Source: an uncultured Oceanospirillales bacterium (GTDB taxonomy: Bacteria > Pseudomonadota > Gammaproteobacteria > Pseudomonadales > Endozoicomonadaceae). Taken from it: 32,191 bases of DNA. The number at the start of each line of letters is the position of its first letter. Position 1 is the stretch's first letter. The translations under genes and the position numbers were made by a program. The notes under the pieces were generated by a model, which was not told where the DNA came from, did not search any database, and worked only from the letters and a program-made list of their open reading frames with translations. The stretch spans positions 1 to 32,191 of the forward strand of contig CAMRBW010000026.1 in NCBI GenBank assembly GCA_947040555.1, read 5' to 3'. Below, piece after piece: positions 1 through 6,913 of the stretch.

Positions 1-37
1 CAAATTAAAAGGACAAATTAAAAGGACACCCACAAAT
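1..37. repeat. Short direct repeat and shared 16-nt motif of the RAYT element
   Basis: The 13-mer CAAATTAAAAGGA occurs twice head to tail (1-13 and 14-26). Bases 22-37 (AAGGACACCCACAAAT) are an exact inverted copy of 3585-3600, downstream of the transposase gene in this window. This suggests the window opens at the edge of another copy of, or a target site for, the same repeat family. Seen directly; the link to the transposase is inference. Confidence 0.5.
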
Positions 38-60
38 TAATGAAATAACAAGCTTCCCTG

Positions 61-89
61 ATCACCTTTTCTATTTTCCGTCATATAAT
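61..89 (+). promoter_or_regulatory. Putative promoter of the peroxiredoxin gene
   Basis: A perfect -10 hexamer TATAAT lies at 84-89, about 39 bases before the ATG at 128. No good -35 is seen at the usual distance (ATCACC at 61-66 with a 17-base spacer is poor), so an activator may be needed or the call may be wrong. Confidence 0.35.
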
Positions 90-127
90 TTGAACTTGGT
101 TATGGCAAGCAAACAGGAGCAACCATA

Positions 128-592
128 ATGAACCCCCTGCAACCCGGTAATACAGCGCCCCCATTCTCTCTGCTCAACCAGGATGGTGAGACGGTTAATC
201 TGTCTGACTTTGCTGGCAGCAAGGTACTGGTTTACTTCTACCCCAAAGCCTCAACTCCAGGTTGCACGGTGCAGGCCTGCAGCCTGACCGCCAGCCGCTC
301 TGAATTTGATGCTCTGGGTGTGCATATTCTGGGCATCAGCCCTGATCCGGTAAAAAAACTGAAGAACTTCGAACAAAAGAAAGAGCTGAACATTGCCCTG
401 CTCTCCGATGAAGATCACGCTATCGCTGAGCAATTTGGTGTTTGGGGCGAGAAAAAGTTTATGGGCAGGCTCTTCGATGGGATTCACCGCATCAGTTTTT
501 TGGTGAATGAACAGGGTGAAATCGAACATGTTTTTAACAAATTCAAAACCAAAGATCATCATGAGGTAATTCTTGCCTACCTGAGAGGCTGA
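128..592 (+). CDS. bcp: Thioredoxin-dependent thiol peroxidase (Bcp/PrxQ-type peroxiredoxin)
   Basis: The 154-residue cytosolic peroxidase reduces hydrogen peroxide and organic hydroperoxides using thioredoxin. The protein has the peroxiredoxin signature P-x3-T-x2-C (P39, T43, peroxidatic C46), and a second Cys five residues later (C51), the resolving cysteine of the atypical 2-Cys PrxQ/Bcp subgroup. Length matches the family (about 150-157). No signal peptide is present. The ATG is preceded by AGGAG at 115-119, a normal spacing. It stands alone: a hairpin follows at 605-630 and the next gene starts 420 bases away. The assignment as Bcp rather than another peroxiredoxin class rests on the C-x4-C spacing and is secure. 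Confidence 0.95.
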   Translation: MNPLQPGNTAPPFSLLNQDGETVNLSDFAGSKVLVYFYPKASTPGCTVQACSLTASRSEFDALGVHILGISPDPVKKLKNFEQKKELNIALLSDEDHAIAEQFGVWGEKKFMGRLFDGIHRISFLVNEQGEIEHVFNKFKTKDHHEVILAYLRG

Positions 593-604
593 CAGGCCGC
601 GCCG

Positions 605-630
605 AGGGCGACCACAACTGCTGTCGCCCT
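605..630 (+). terminator. Possible terminator hairpin after bcp
   Basis: AGGGCGAC (605-612) pairs perfectly with GTCGCCCT (623-630) across a 10-base loop, 13 bases after the bcp stop. The tract that follows is pyrimidine-rich but not a clean T run, so intrinsic termination would be weak. Confidence 0.5.
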
Positions 631-695
631 TCATTCCTCCCCCCTCTCCTTTTCTGACAAAACCTCACATTTTTTAACAGATAGCCTTCTATTTC

Positions 696-744
696 TTGAT
701 CTGGATCAATAACTTCCAAGCTCCGTAAGTGTCTAATCGCACAG
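696..744 (+). promoter_or_regulatory. FNR/Anr box with class II promoter geometry
   Basis: TTGAT-CTGG-ATCAA at 696-709 is a perfect match to the FNR/Anr/CRP-FNR consensus TTGATN4ATCAA. TCTAAT at 732-737 matches the -10 consensus in five of six positions and would place the start of transcription near 744. The box centre (702.5) would then lie at -41.5, the canonical position for class II activation. The next gene on this strand is the symporter at 1016, so the leader would be about 270 bases and would include the repeat block at 727-933. Low-oxygen activation of that transporter is inferred. Confidence 0.65.
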
Positions 745-933
745 GAACACGGGTTCTGTGTTCATGGATGTCCTGAATAGTGCTGGATAGTGCTGAATAG
801 TGCGGCTCTTACATATATTGAAGTGCCTAATCGCACCGGAGCACGGGCTCTATATTCATGGATGTCCTGAGTAATATGTGCTGAGTAATATGTGGATGTC
901 CTGAATGGTACCGCTCCTACATATATTGAAGTG
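727..933 (+). repeat. Degenerate tandem repeat block with GGATGTCCTGA cores
   Basis: A 50-base unit at 727-776 recurs at 821-870 with six mismatches. Both end in GGATGTCCTGA, and the core recurs at 894-904. A second element, TACATATATTGAAGTG, occurs exactly at 810-825 and 918-933. GGATGTCCTGAAT (766-778, 894-906) is the exact reverse complement of ATTCAGGACATCC upstream of the transposase (2288-2300). The block separates the FNR-type promoter from the symporter gene. Confidence 0.75.
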
Positions 934-1015
934 ACGGATGGCTATGCCGGTTGCCATAACAGGCGACTAACACCTTTTTCAAGCCATAAAATAAACGACA
1001 AGAGGTTGTTCTCGG

Positions 1016-2218
1016 ATGAAGTTGATTCTTCGGTTACTGGCAGGGATTGTTGCCGGTGTGATTATTGGTCTGTTAGTGCCATCCGCAGGGGTTATTGAGG
1101 CTTTGGCTCGTGGCCTGATCACGTACCAGTCGCTGTTTGGTCAGTTTATTAACTTTACCATTCCGCTGATTATTCTCTTTTATATCATGAGCGGTGTTGC
1201 CAACCTGCAAGAAGGCTCCGGTCGCGCTTTGGGTGCCACCATTGGTTTTGCTTACCTCTCCAGTATTATTGCCGGTTCCATGGCATTCTTTGTCTCCAGT
1301 GCCTTTATTCCAGGCATGGTGGAGCTGGGTACTCTGGGTGCAGCCAAGGCCGAAGGTCTGAAGCCTCTGATAATGCTGGAAATTCCACCCATTATGGGCG
1401 TGATGACCGCACTGGTGATGGCCTTCGCTTTCGGTATGGGCATCTCTGTCACCAAGAGCAAAGAGCTGAAAACGGTCGTCGATCAGTCTCGTGATATTGT
1501 TGAACTGATGCTGGCCAAAATTCTGATTCCTGGTCTGCCGTTCTATATTGCCGGTGTTTTTGCCAACATGGCGGTAGAAGGTACAGTCTTCGCCACCCTG
1601 AAGACCTTCGGCGTGGTTCTTCTGCTGGCGGTTGTCATGCACTGGATCTGGCTGACGGCACTCTACTTCATCAGCGGTTCCCTGACAGGTCGTAACCCGC
1701 TGACCATGGCCAGAAACATGCTGCCTGCCTACTTTACGGCGATAGGAACCATGTCCAGCGCAGCCACCATTCCGGTGACCGTTCGTCAGGCCAAAGTCAA
1801 CGATATTGACGACAGTGTGGTCGATTTCTGTGTGCCCCTGTGTGCCACTATTCACCTGTCCGGCAGCGCGATTACCCTGACCACCTGTGCCACAGCCATC
1901 ATGCTGCTGACCGGCATGGCTGCTCCGACCTACATGATGATTCTGCCATTCCTGGTGATGCTGGGTGTCACTCTGATCGCAGCCCCTGGCGCGCCTGGTG
2001 GTGCGGTTATGGCCTCTCTGGGACTGCTCTCCTCCATGCTCGGTTTTGGCGAAGCCGCGATTGCGCTGATGATCGCTTTGTACATGGCTCAGGACAGCTT
2101 CGGTACCGCCTGCAACGTAATGGGTGATGGTGCGATTGCTGCACTGGTCGAGAAGTTTGGCTGTAGCAAGCCGGAAACTGCGCAACAGCCTGAAACGGTT
2201 AACGCAGAAGCTCACTAA
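1016..2218 (+). CDS. Dicarboxylate/amino acid:cation symporter (SDF/DAACS family)
   Basis: The 400-residue inner-membrane secondary transporter is of the glutamate-transporter fold. It is hydrophobic throughout. The HP1 serine-rich motif reads GTMSSAATIP, the TM7 region FCVPLCATIHLSGSA, and TM8 QDSFGTACNVMGD. Aligning TM8 to GltPh by eye, the Asp that binds the substrate amino group is kept (D360) and so is the Asn near the sodium site (N367). The Arg that holds the acidic side chain is replaced by Gly (G363). This argues against aspartate/glutamate and for a neutral amino acid or another substrate, by inference. The ATG is preceded by AGAGG at a rather long distance. The gene is followed by a good terminator. 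The nearest promoter-like signal is the FNR-type site at 696-744. Confidence 0.88.
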   Translation: MKLILRLLAGIVAGVIIGLLVPSAGVIEALARGLITYQSLFGQFINFTIPLIILFYIMSGVANLQEGSGRALGATIGFAYLSSIIAGSMAFFVSSAFIPGMVELGTLGAAKAEGLKPLIMLEIPPIMGVMTALVMAFAFGMGISVTKSKELKTVVDQSRDIVELMLAKILIPGLPFYIAGVFANMAVEGTVFATLKTFGVVLLLAVVMHWIWLTALYFISGSLTGRNPLTMARNMLPAYFTAIGTMSSAATIPVTVRQAKVNDIDDSVVDFCVPLCATIHLSGSAITLTTCATAIMLLTGMAAPTYMMILPFLVMLGVTLIAAPGAPGGAVMASLGLLSSMLGFGEAAIALMIALYMAQDSFGTACNVMGDGAIAALVEKFGCSKPETAQQPETVNAEAH

Positions 2219-2254
2219 CACAACGGGATATTAAACCCCCACTACCAGCTCCAG

Positions 2255-2284
2255 AAAAAAGCGACTCCCACGAGTCGCTTTTTC
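2255..2284 (+). terminator. Intrinsic terminator after the symporter gene
   Basis: The stem GCGACTC (2261-2267) / GAGTCGC (2272-2278) has a four-base loop, preceded by an A run and followed by five T. It lies about 40 bases after the stop codon. The flanking A and T runs could let it act in both directions. Confidence 0.88.
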
Positions 2285-2363
2285 TAATTCAGGACATCCA
2301 AAGAAATTTAACGCAAAATAATTCGGGACATCCAACAACATAATTCGGGACATCCAAAGAAAT
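2285..2363 (+). repeat. Three TAATTC[A/G]GGACATCC repeats upstream of the transposase
   Basis: TAATTCRGGACATCC occurs at 2285-2299, 2319-2333 and 2341-2355. Copies 1 and 3 extend into AAAGAAATTT. The array ends directly at the TTGACA of the transposase promoter. Such short repeats next to a Y1-type gene are what RAYT enzymes are known to recognise. That these are the substrate is inference. Confidence 0.75.
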
Positions 2364-2391
2364 TTGACACGCCCCTCCGCTGATCTATCTT
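2364..2391 (+). promoter_or_regulatory. Promoter of the REP-associated transposase gene
   Basis: A perfect -35 TTGACA (2364-2369) is followed after 16 bases by TATCTT (2386-2391; four of six). The start would be near 2398, giving a short leader before the ATG at 2423. The promoter abuts the last GGACATCC repeat, so binding of the transposase to the repeats could also control its own gene (inference). Confidence 0.6.
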
Positions 2392-2422
2392 TCCTCCCGC
2401 GAATAACCCAACGGGGGAGACC

Positions 2423-3394
2423 ATGACCCAAGCCCGCAGCACATTAATCGACCCGAGCAACACCCCCTATTACCACTGCATCGCTCGCTGCGTGCGACGG
2501 GCTTTCCTGTGCGGAAAAGATGATCTCACTGGTAAGAGTTATGAGCATCGTAAACCGTGGGTAGTCGATCGTCTGAAAGAGCTGGCAGCGGTATTTGCCA
2601 TTGAAGTGTGCGCCTATGCAGTGATGTCCAACCATTACCATGTGGTGCTGCATGTTGATGTAGAGCGCGGAAAAAACGGGAGTGATTGTGAAGTTTTACG
2701 ACAGTGGACGCTGCTCTTTGATGGTCCGCTTCTGGTGCAGCGCTTCCTGGCAGACATCCCTTTAGGAAAAGCTGAAAGAGCCAGAGTTGCCGCGTTTGCT
2801 GCTGAATATCGCCAACGTTTGATGAGCATCAGCTGGTTTATGCGTTGTCTTAATGAACACCTTGCCCGCAAGGCCAATGAAGAAGATCAATGTAAAGGTC
2901 GGTTCTGGGAAGGACGTTTTAAAAGTCAGGCATTGCTGGATGAAGCTGCACTGTTGTCGTGTATGGCCTACGTGGATCTCAATCCGGTGCGAGCGGGTAT
3001 GGCGACAATGCCGGAAGCTTCAGACTTCACCTCTGTTCAGGAACGTATCGAGCAGTGGCGAAAGGGTCAGTGCAAAAGCTGGTTAAAACCGTTTCAAATC
3101 CGAAGCAGACAAGAGGGGGGAATCCCGTTTGCTCTGGCTGACTATTTCGAGCTGGTTGAGTGGGCGGGTCGCTCTCTCAGGGATGATAAGCGTGGGGCTA
3201 TAGCTGGTCAGTTGCCACCTATTCTTGAGCGATTGGGAATCAACCCGAATGCGTGGTTGGGTACCATGAAACCACATGGGAACCGTTTTGTATTGGGGGT
3301 CGGTCGGTTAAAAGCGCTTCGGGCCTTTGCAGAAAAAACCGGAAGACGCTGGGTGCATGGTATGGTGGCTAGCCGGTGCTTGTTTGTGGGCTGA
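2423..3394 (+). CDS. REP-associated tyrosine transposase (RAYT, Y1/HUH, IS200-like)
   Basis: The 323-residue single-strand DNA endonuclease is of the Y1 transposase superfamily. The HUH metal-binding motif is NHYH (H71, H73), and the likely catalytic Tyr is Y183 within MAYVDLNPVRAGM, a signature shared with RAYT proteins. The intervening GRFWEGRFKSQALLDE is also typical. It is longer than E. coli TnpA(REP) (about 165) and belongs to the larger form that starts with a Cys-rich N-terminus (C19, C23, C30). A strong ribosome site GGGGGAG stands 5-6 bases before the ATG. The reading frame is intact, so the enzyme may be active. Flanking copies of its repeats (2285-2363, 3585-3600 and 766-906 inverted) support a RAYT with local targets. 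It probably acts as a domesticated repeat mobiliser rather than a full IS. Confidence 0.9.
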   Translation: MTQARSTLIDPSNTPYYHCIARCVRRAFLCGKDDLTGKSYEHRKPWVVDRLKELAAVFAIEVCAYAVMSNHYHVVLHVDVERGKNGSDCEVLRQWTLLFDGPLLVQRFLADIPLGKAERARVAAFAAEYRQRLMSISWFMRCLNEHLARKANEEDQCKGRFWEGRFKSQALLDEAALLSCMAYVDLNPVRAGMATMPEASDFTSVQERIEQWRKGQCKSWLKPFQIRSRQEGGIPFALADYFELVEWAGRSLRDDKRGAIAGQLPPILERLGINPNAWLGTMKPHGNRFVLGVGRLKALRAFAEKTGRRWVHGMVASRCLFVG

Positions 3395-3584
3395 TGTTGG
3401 TGTTTGTATGCATTTTTTTCTTCCTGAGTGACTGTTCTTGTAGTTTGTAGACTGTAGAGATATCAAAATATCAGGGGCGTGGGTGTGGCATCGTCGGTCG
3501 ATGCCATTGGGTGCTTTTTTTGGCGTTTTATTACTGTTGGGTGGGGAGTTTTTTTAGGATTGGTGCTGGGGGTGGCGTTTGCGG

Positions 3585-3600
3585 ATTTGTGGGTGTCCTT
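3585..3600 (-). repeat. Inverted copy of the window-start motif, 3' of the RAYT
   Basis: ATTTGTGGGTGTCCTT is the exact reverse complement of bases 22-37. With the GGACATCC repeats on the other side, it may mark the downstream boundary of the RAYT-containing element. Confidence 0.55.
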
Positions 3601-3837
3601 GATTCGTGCGGCATATCCGAAAGCAGACGTCTGTGGGAGATTGGGCTTTAGTTGCTCTACGAGAACTGCTGACAATATGGTGGGATTTTTGGTCGTAGAA
3701 TAGGAGCAGGGAAGTGCGAAAGCTCTGAATTATTTGCCCTTTCGATTAAGTACAAATACTTGTAGACTGTCGGAAAAATACATCTTTTTTTCGTAAAATC
3801 ATGATAGACATCAAGGTTTTGAGCATACCCGAGGGAA

Positions 3838-3843
3838 TATAAT
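3838..3843 (+). promoter_or_regulatory. Perfect -10 hexamer before the 206-residue lipoprotein gene
   Basis: TATAAT at 3838-3843 would start transcription near 3850, 29 bases before the ATG. No TTGACA-like -35 is visible at 16-18 bases upstream, so this is a partial promoter call. Confidence 0.4.
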
Positions 3844-3878
3844 TCAACATTAAAACACTCTGTAGAATTGAACACACA

Positions 3879-4499
3879 ATGAAAAAGACTATTTTTGCCG
3901 CTTCTATTGTCACTGTTGCCCTGATGACTGGCTGTTCTTCAGCTCAAAAAACGGACGACACTACTGCTGCACCCGCTGCGACTTCCAGTTCCTCTTCTGA
4001 ATTTACACGCTTCCAGAGCGACAGGCCTGAAGAGAAATCACTGGCTATAGGTGAAGCCAGTGTTGATGCGACTTTCAATTCCGTAGCGGGTATTTACGCA
4101 CAAACTGTGGGTTTGACTGATGCTTATATCAGCAGAGTGGAATCTGCCCCTACATTCAAAAAAATGGCAGCTTTGAAAGAATCTCAAGGTCAGGCCGTTT
4201 ACGATGCGGAAGTTGCTAAACTCACCGCTGCCGAGAAAGCTGAATACGATCAGTACCTGGATAGCTCTACGGATATCACCAAAGGGGCTATAGCACTGCT
4301 GGCTCAGGCCTACAAATTACAGCAGAGCGTCACTGCTGTAGATGTTAAAGCATTTGTCAAAAACCCCATGAAAGTACCAGGCGCATTGAAAGCAGCGAGC
4401 CTGGCGACAGATCAAATCAGTTTCTCCGTTGACTCTCTGGAAATGCTGAAAAAATACCATGACATTTACAGCAATGCCATGAGCTATCAGGGCCGATAA
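3879..4499 (+). CDS. Outer-membrane lipoprotein of unknown function
   Basis: This 206-residue protein has a short signal peptide and a lipobox LMTGC (modified Cys C19). Ser at +2 predicts sorting to the outer membrane. After the Cys comes a Thr/Ala/Ser-rich linker (about 20-42), then a largely helical, Ala/Lys/Glu-rich domain. I do not recognise the family. The gene precedes the CsgG-like lipoprotein gene by 73 bases with a perfect hairpin between them, and all five genes from here to 9993 encode exported proteins, so a shared role is plausible. The ATG lacks a good ribosome site but is the only start that keeps a complete signal peptide. Confidence 0.8.
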   Translation: MKKTIFAASIVTVALMTGCSSAQKTDDTTAAPAATSSSSSEFTRFQSDRPEEKSLAIGEASVDATFNSVAGIYAQTVGLTDAYISRVESAPTFKKMAALKESQGQAVYDAEVAKLTAAEKAEYDQYLDSSTDITKGAIALLAQAYKLQQSVTAVDVKAFVKNPMKVPGALKAASLATDQISFSVDSLEMLKKYHDIYSNAMSYQGR

Positions 4500-4510
4500 T
4501 CAGCACGTCA

Positions 4511-4532
4511 ATGAGCAGCATTCGCTGCTCAT
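4511..4532 (+). terminator. Perfect hairpin between the two lipoprotein genes
   Basis: ATGAGCAGC (4511-4519) pairs with GCTGCTCAT (4524-4532) over a four-base loop, 12 bases after a stop codon. There is no T run after it, so it may slow or stabilise transcripts rather than end them. It could separate expression of the first lipoprotein from the operon behind it. Confidence 0.45.
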
Positions 4533-4572
4533 TCCACCCTTGAATGTTTAATTAAATATCTTTGAGAAAATT

Positions 4573-5586
4573 ATGTCTATCGGCATCAAGCATGTTGGTA
4601 TCCTTGCGACTGCTATTCTGACGGGTTGTGCGGGTATGCAGGGAAAGGTACAAACTGATCCGACGCTTCATACGGTGAGCAGTGCTGATTATAAGTCCAG
4701 CAAGAAGCCTATTGAATTACCGCAGAATTACTCTACAAAAAACTATAAGCGTCTGGTTGTTGCTGTTAATTTTTTCCCAAATCAGGATGTCGGTAGCTAC
4801 AAGAATCTTCCCATAGAGACTGTTTCCACAATGATGGAGACAGATATCAGCAAGTTGAAGCGTTTCACTATTGTGTCCCGTCATCTGGGGCAGAAAGGAA
4901 AAGCCGCTGAGAAACGTTTTCAGGATATGGGCACCACTGATGCCAGCAGTAGAATGCGTTTTGGCAAAGGCATGAATGCAGACTACGGTCTGGTTGCTGG
5001 TGTCTCTGCTGTGAAGGAAGAGTATGATCGTATTGATCACAATGAAGTCCTTTATGTTATACGCGTTGATTACCAGCTGATTGATTTTGAAACGGATGAA
5101 ATCGTCGAAGCAGACACGGCTGAAGGGCGTGCGATCCGGAAAATATTCCGCTTGCCCAGTGGCAAGGTGATTGGTGGATTCGATCAATCACAAGAGGCTG
5201 ATGCTCTCAATCAGGCTTCCATTAATGCCCTCAAAATTATCGCCAACAAGATAGGCAATAAATTGCCTGTTGGTGGTCAGTTAACGGGCTTTAAAGGCAA
5301 TCGCTTCCAGATCGACAAAGGTTATGACAATGGTTTCATGGGCAAGCAGATCGTAACCCTGTACATGTCTGATATGGGTATTGATCTTCCCCTGGCTGTC
5401 GGCGAAGTCACTCCTGGTGCTGCCCAGTCTCCCGGAAAAATTATTCGCTGGTCCAATGATCCAGACGTTAAGGACATCATTGCTGATATAAAAGCTGATC
5501 CTCTGTTCTTCAAGAAGAATGAGATGTTCGCCGTCTCTAATGGTATGCCACTGCCTCCTGAGTGGGACAAGAACTACAAAGACTGA
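4573..5586 (+). CDS. CsgG/LpoB-like outer-membrane lipoprotein
   Basis: This 337-residue protein has a lipobox ILTGC (C19, Ala at +2, so outer-membrane sorting). Residues about 58-230 read like the CsgG/LpoB/FlgO-type alpha/beta fold: KRLVVAVNFFPN, then a helix, RFTIVSR, then GMNADYGLVAGVSAV followed by a strand pair (VLYVIRVDYQLIDFETDEIV) and a helix DALNQASINALKIIANKIG. Family members form secretion pores (CsgG), activate PBP1b (LpoB), or sit in flagellar outer-membrane rings. No curli, PBP or flagellar gene is nearby, so none of these roles is assigned. The C-terminal 100 residues (GYDNGFMGKQIVTLYMSD...) form a further small domain. It heads a compact group of four exported-protein genes; the next start lies 17 bases after its stop. 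Confidence 0.75.
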   Translation: MSIGIKHVGILATAILTGCAGMQGKVQTDPTLHTVSSADYKSSKKPIELPQNYSTKNYKRLVVAVNFFPNQDVGSYKNLPIETVSTMMETDISKLKRFTIVSRHLGQKGKAAEKRFQDMGTTDASSRMRFGKGMNADYGLVAGVSAVKEEYDRIDHNEVLYVIRVDYQLIDFETDEIVEADTAEGRAIRKIFRLPSGKVIGGFDQSQEADALNQASINALKIIANKIGNKLPVGGQLTGFKGNRFQIDKGYDNGFMGKQIVTLYMSDMGIDLPLAVGEVTPGAAQSPGKIIRWSNDPDVKDIIADIKADPLFFKKNEMFAVSNGMPLPPEWDKNYKD

Positions 5587-5602
5587 AGCAGGTTTAAAAA
5601 GC

Positions 5603-6913
5603 ATGCGTTCCAGAGCCAACATCCTCACTTCTCTGGTGATGATATGTGCACTGTTCGGCACTTATGGGGTAGCAGCACATGCTGCTACCCTGAAGGACGC
5701 CCACACAGTGTATTTCAACCAATATGAGACAAGTCCGGCCGGGATTATTGTGGATTCCGGGATCGTGTTTTCCACGGTTATTCTTCCGTACAGTCAGAAT
5801 GCTTCCAAAAGGTCTGTCCGAACCAAGGCGATGCTGGCGGCAGGCAAACAGCTGATTGAGCATTATGCCTTGCCGTCTCAACAATCGTCTACGGGAAGTA
5901 AATCCCTTGACCAGGCGTTGCTCAGACAGCGGGATATCCGGCTTAACAAGCTTCCTTCCCGGGTGCTGGTAAACCGTCAGGAAGGCGACCAATATCGCTA
6001 TGTTTTGGCGGTTGAAGAGTCCCATGTTAAAAAAATTTTAAGTGGGCAGATTGATAAATCTGTATCAGCCAGTGATGTGATAACCGTTCTGCAACAAATG
6101 GATATGGGAGCACATTACAGTTACCTGAGTCAGGTATTGTCTGAGCTGGGGTTACCCGAGATTGCACTCCAGTGGCAAAAAAAAGAGTTGGCTAAGGAAA
6201 TTAACCTTACCAACTATTACCAGCCGTCAAGGATTCCTTTTCACGAAAGAAAGAAAGTTCAGGAGTTGTTGGCTGACGCCACTCCCGGACTGGATTGGTT
6301 ATATGATCTGCCGGCCAGTCCCATTGTGATTGAGTACCATCTGAAGCATAACGACCTGTCGGCTGCTGAGGTACTGGCATTTGAAAGCATAATGTTGCCT
6401 GCTCTGGAGTCACAGACTTATCAGCAGGCTCAAAAAAAATGGAGCCAGGGAGAACTCAACTACCTGCCCACTTTGTCCAGAGAACAAAGCCTGGAATCGC
6501 CGTATAAGGCAGTGCAGCGTTTTCCCGGACACATCTGGTTTGGTCTGACTTTCAGTGATCAGCCAACCCCGGCTTTTGTTAAAGCGAAAGCTCTGTTCGA
6601 GCGGGGGGTTGAACTGGATAAGATCATCACGTTGCTCAAAGAAGGTATAAACCTGTCACCCAGACATAGCGAAAGCTGGCAGTATCTTGGTGCGGCTTTT
6701 ATAGCCAAAGAGCAATGGCAGGAAGCGGCCGTTGCTTATCTGCAATGGATCGTTTTACAGCCGGACAATATCGAGGCTGTGTCTCGTTTCGCAGAATCAC
6801 TTTACAGAATGGGGTTAAAAAATGAGTCTGCTCGTTTTATTCCCTATCTGCGGTTTTATTCCGATACAAATACTTTTGCTAAAAACTCTCTTCAACTCAT
6901 AGAGAAAAAATAA
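5603..6913 (+). CDS. Exported protein with C-terminal TPR repeats
   Basis: A 436-residue periplasmic protein from the chosen ATG at 5603, which gives a clean signal peptide ending near AHA (residues 25-27). An upstream in-frame ATG at 5519 lies inside the preceding gene and would bury the signal peptide. Residues about 60-150 have a basic helix (KRSVRTKAMLAAGKQLIEHY) followed later by YRYVLAVEESHVKKIL, a layout that recalls LPP20/FlgT-N modules. Residues about 325-425 form two TPR-like helical hairpins (SESWQYLGAAFIAKEQWQEA...). TPRs usually dock partner proteins. The stop codon overlaps the next start by one base (TAATG), indicating translational coupling. Function is unknown. Confidence 0.75.
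   Translation: MRSRANILTSLVMICALFGTYGVAAHAATLKDAHTVYFNQYETSPAGIIVDSGIVFSTVILPYSQNASKRSVRTKAMLAAGKQLIEHYALPSQQSSTGSKSLDQALLRQRDIRLNKLPSRVLVNRQEGDQYRYVLAVEESHVKKILSGQIDKSVSASDVITVLQQMDMGAHYSYLSQVLSELGLPEIALQWQKKELAKEINLTNYYQPSRIPFHERKKVQELLADATPGLDWLYDLPASPIVIEYHLKHNDLSAAEVLAFESIMLPALESQTYQQAQKKWSQGELNYLPTLSREQSLESPYKAVQRFPGHIWFGLTFSDQPTPAFVKAKALFERGVELDKIITLLKEGINLSPRHSESWQYLGAAFIAKEQWQEAAVAYLQWIVLQPDNIEAVSRFAESLYRMGLKNESARFIPYLRFYSDTNTFAKNSLQLIEKK

Larger units (their letters stand above)
3395..3878. other. Intergenic region after the RAYT; no convincing gene
   Basis: About 480 bases with no protein-like frame. A 74-codon plus-strand frame at 3479-3703 is Gly/Val/Phe-rich with no ribosome site and is not believed. 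The stretch holds the 16-nt inverted motif at 3585-3600 and, near its end, a promoter-like -10 for the following lipoprotein gene. Confidence 0.6.

Noticed and set aside
1073-2221. 382-codon open frame antisense to the symporter gene
   Set aside because: It is rich in His, Gln and Gly with no motif, ribosome site or hydrophobic pattern; it is the mirror of the real transporter's codon usage.
3479-3703. 74-codon plus-strand frame after the transposase
   Set aside because: No ribosome site, skewed composition, and it contains the repeat motif at 3585-3600; likely non-coding.
5519-5602. Upstream in-frame start of the TPR protein
   Set aside because: It lies inside the preceding gene and would place 28 residues before a clean signal peptide; ATG 5603 is preferred.
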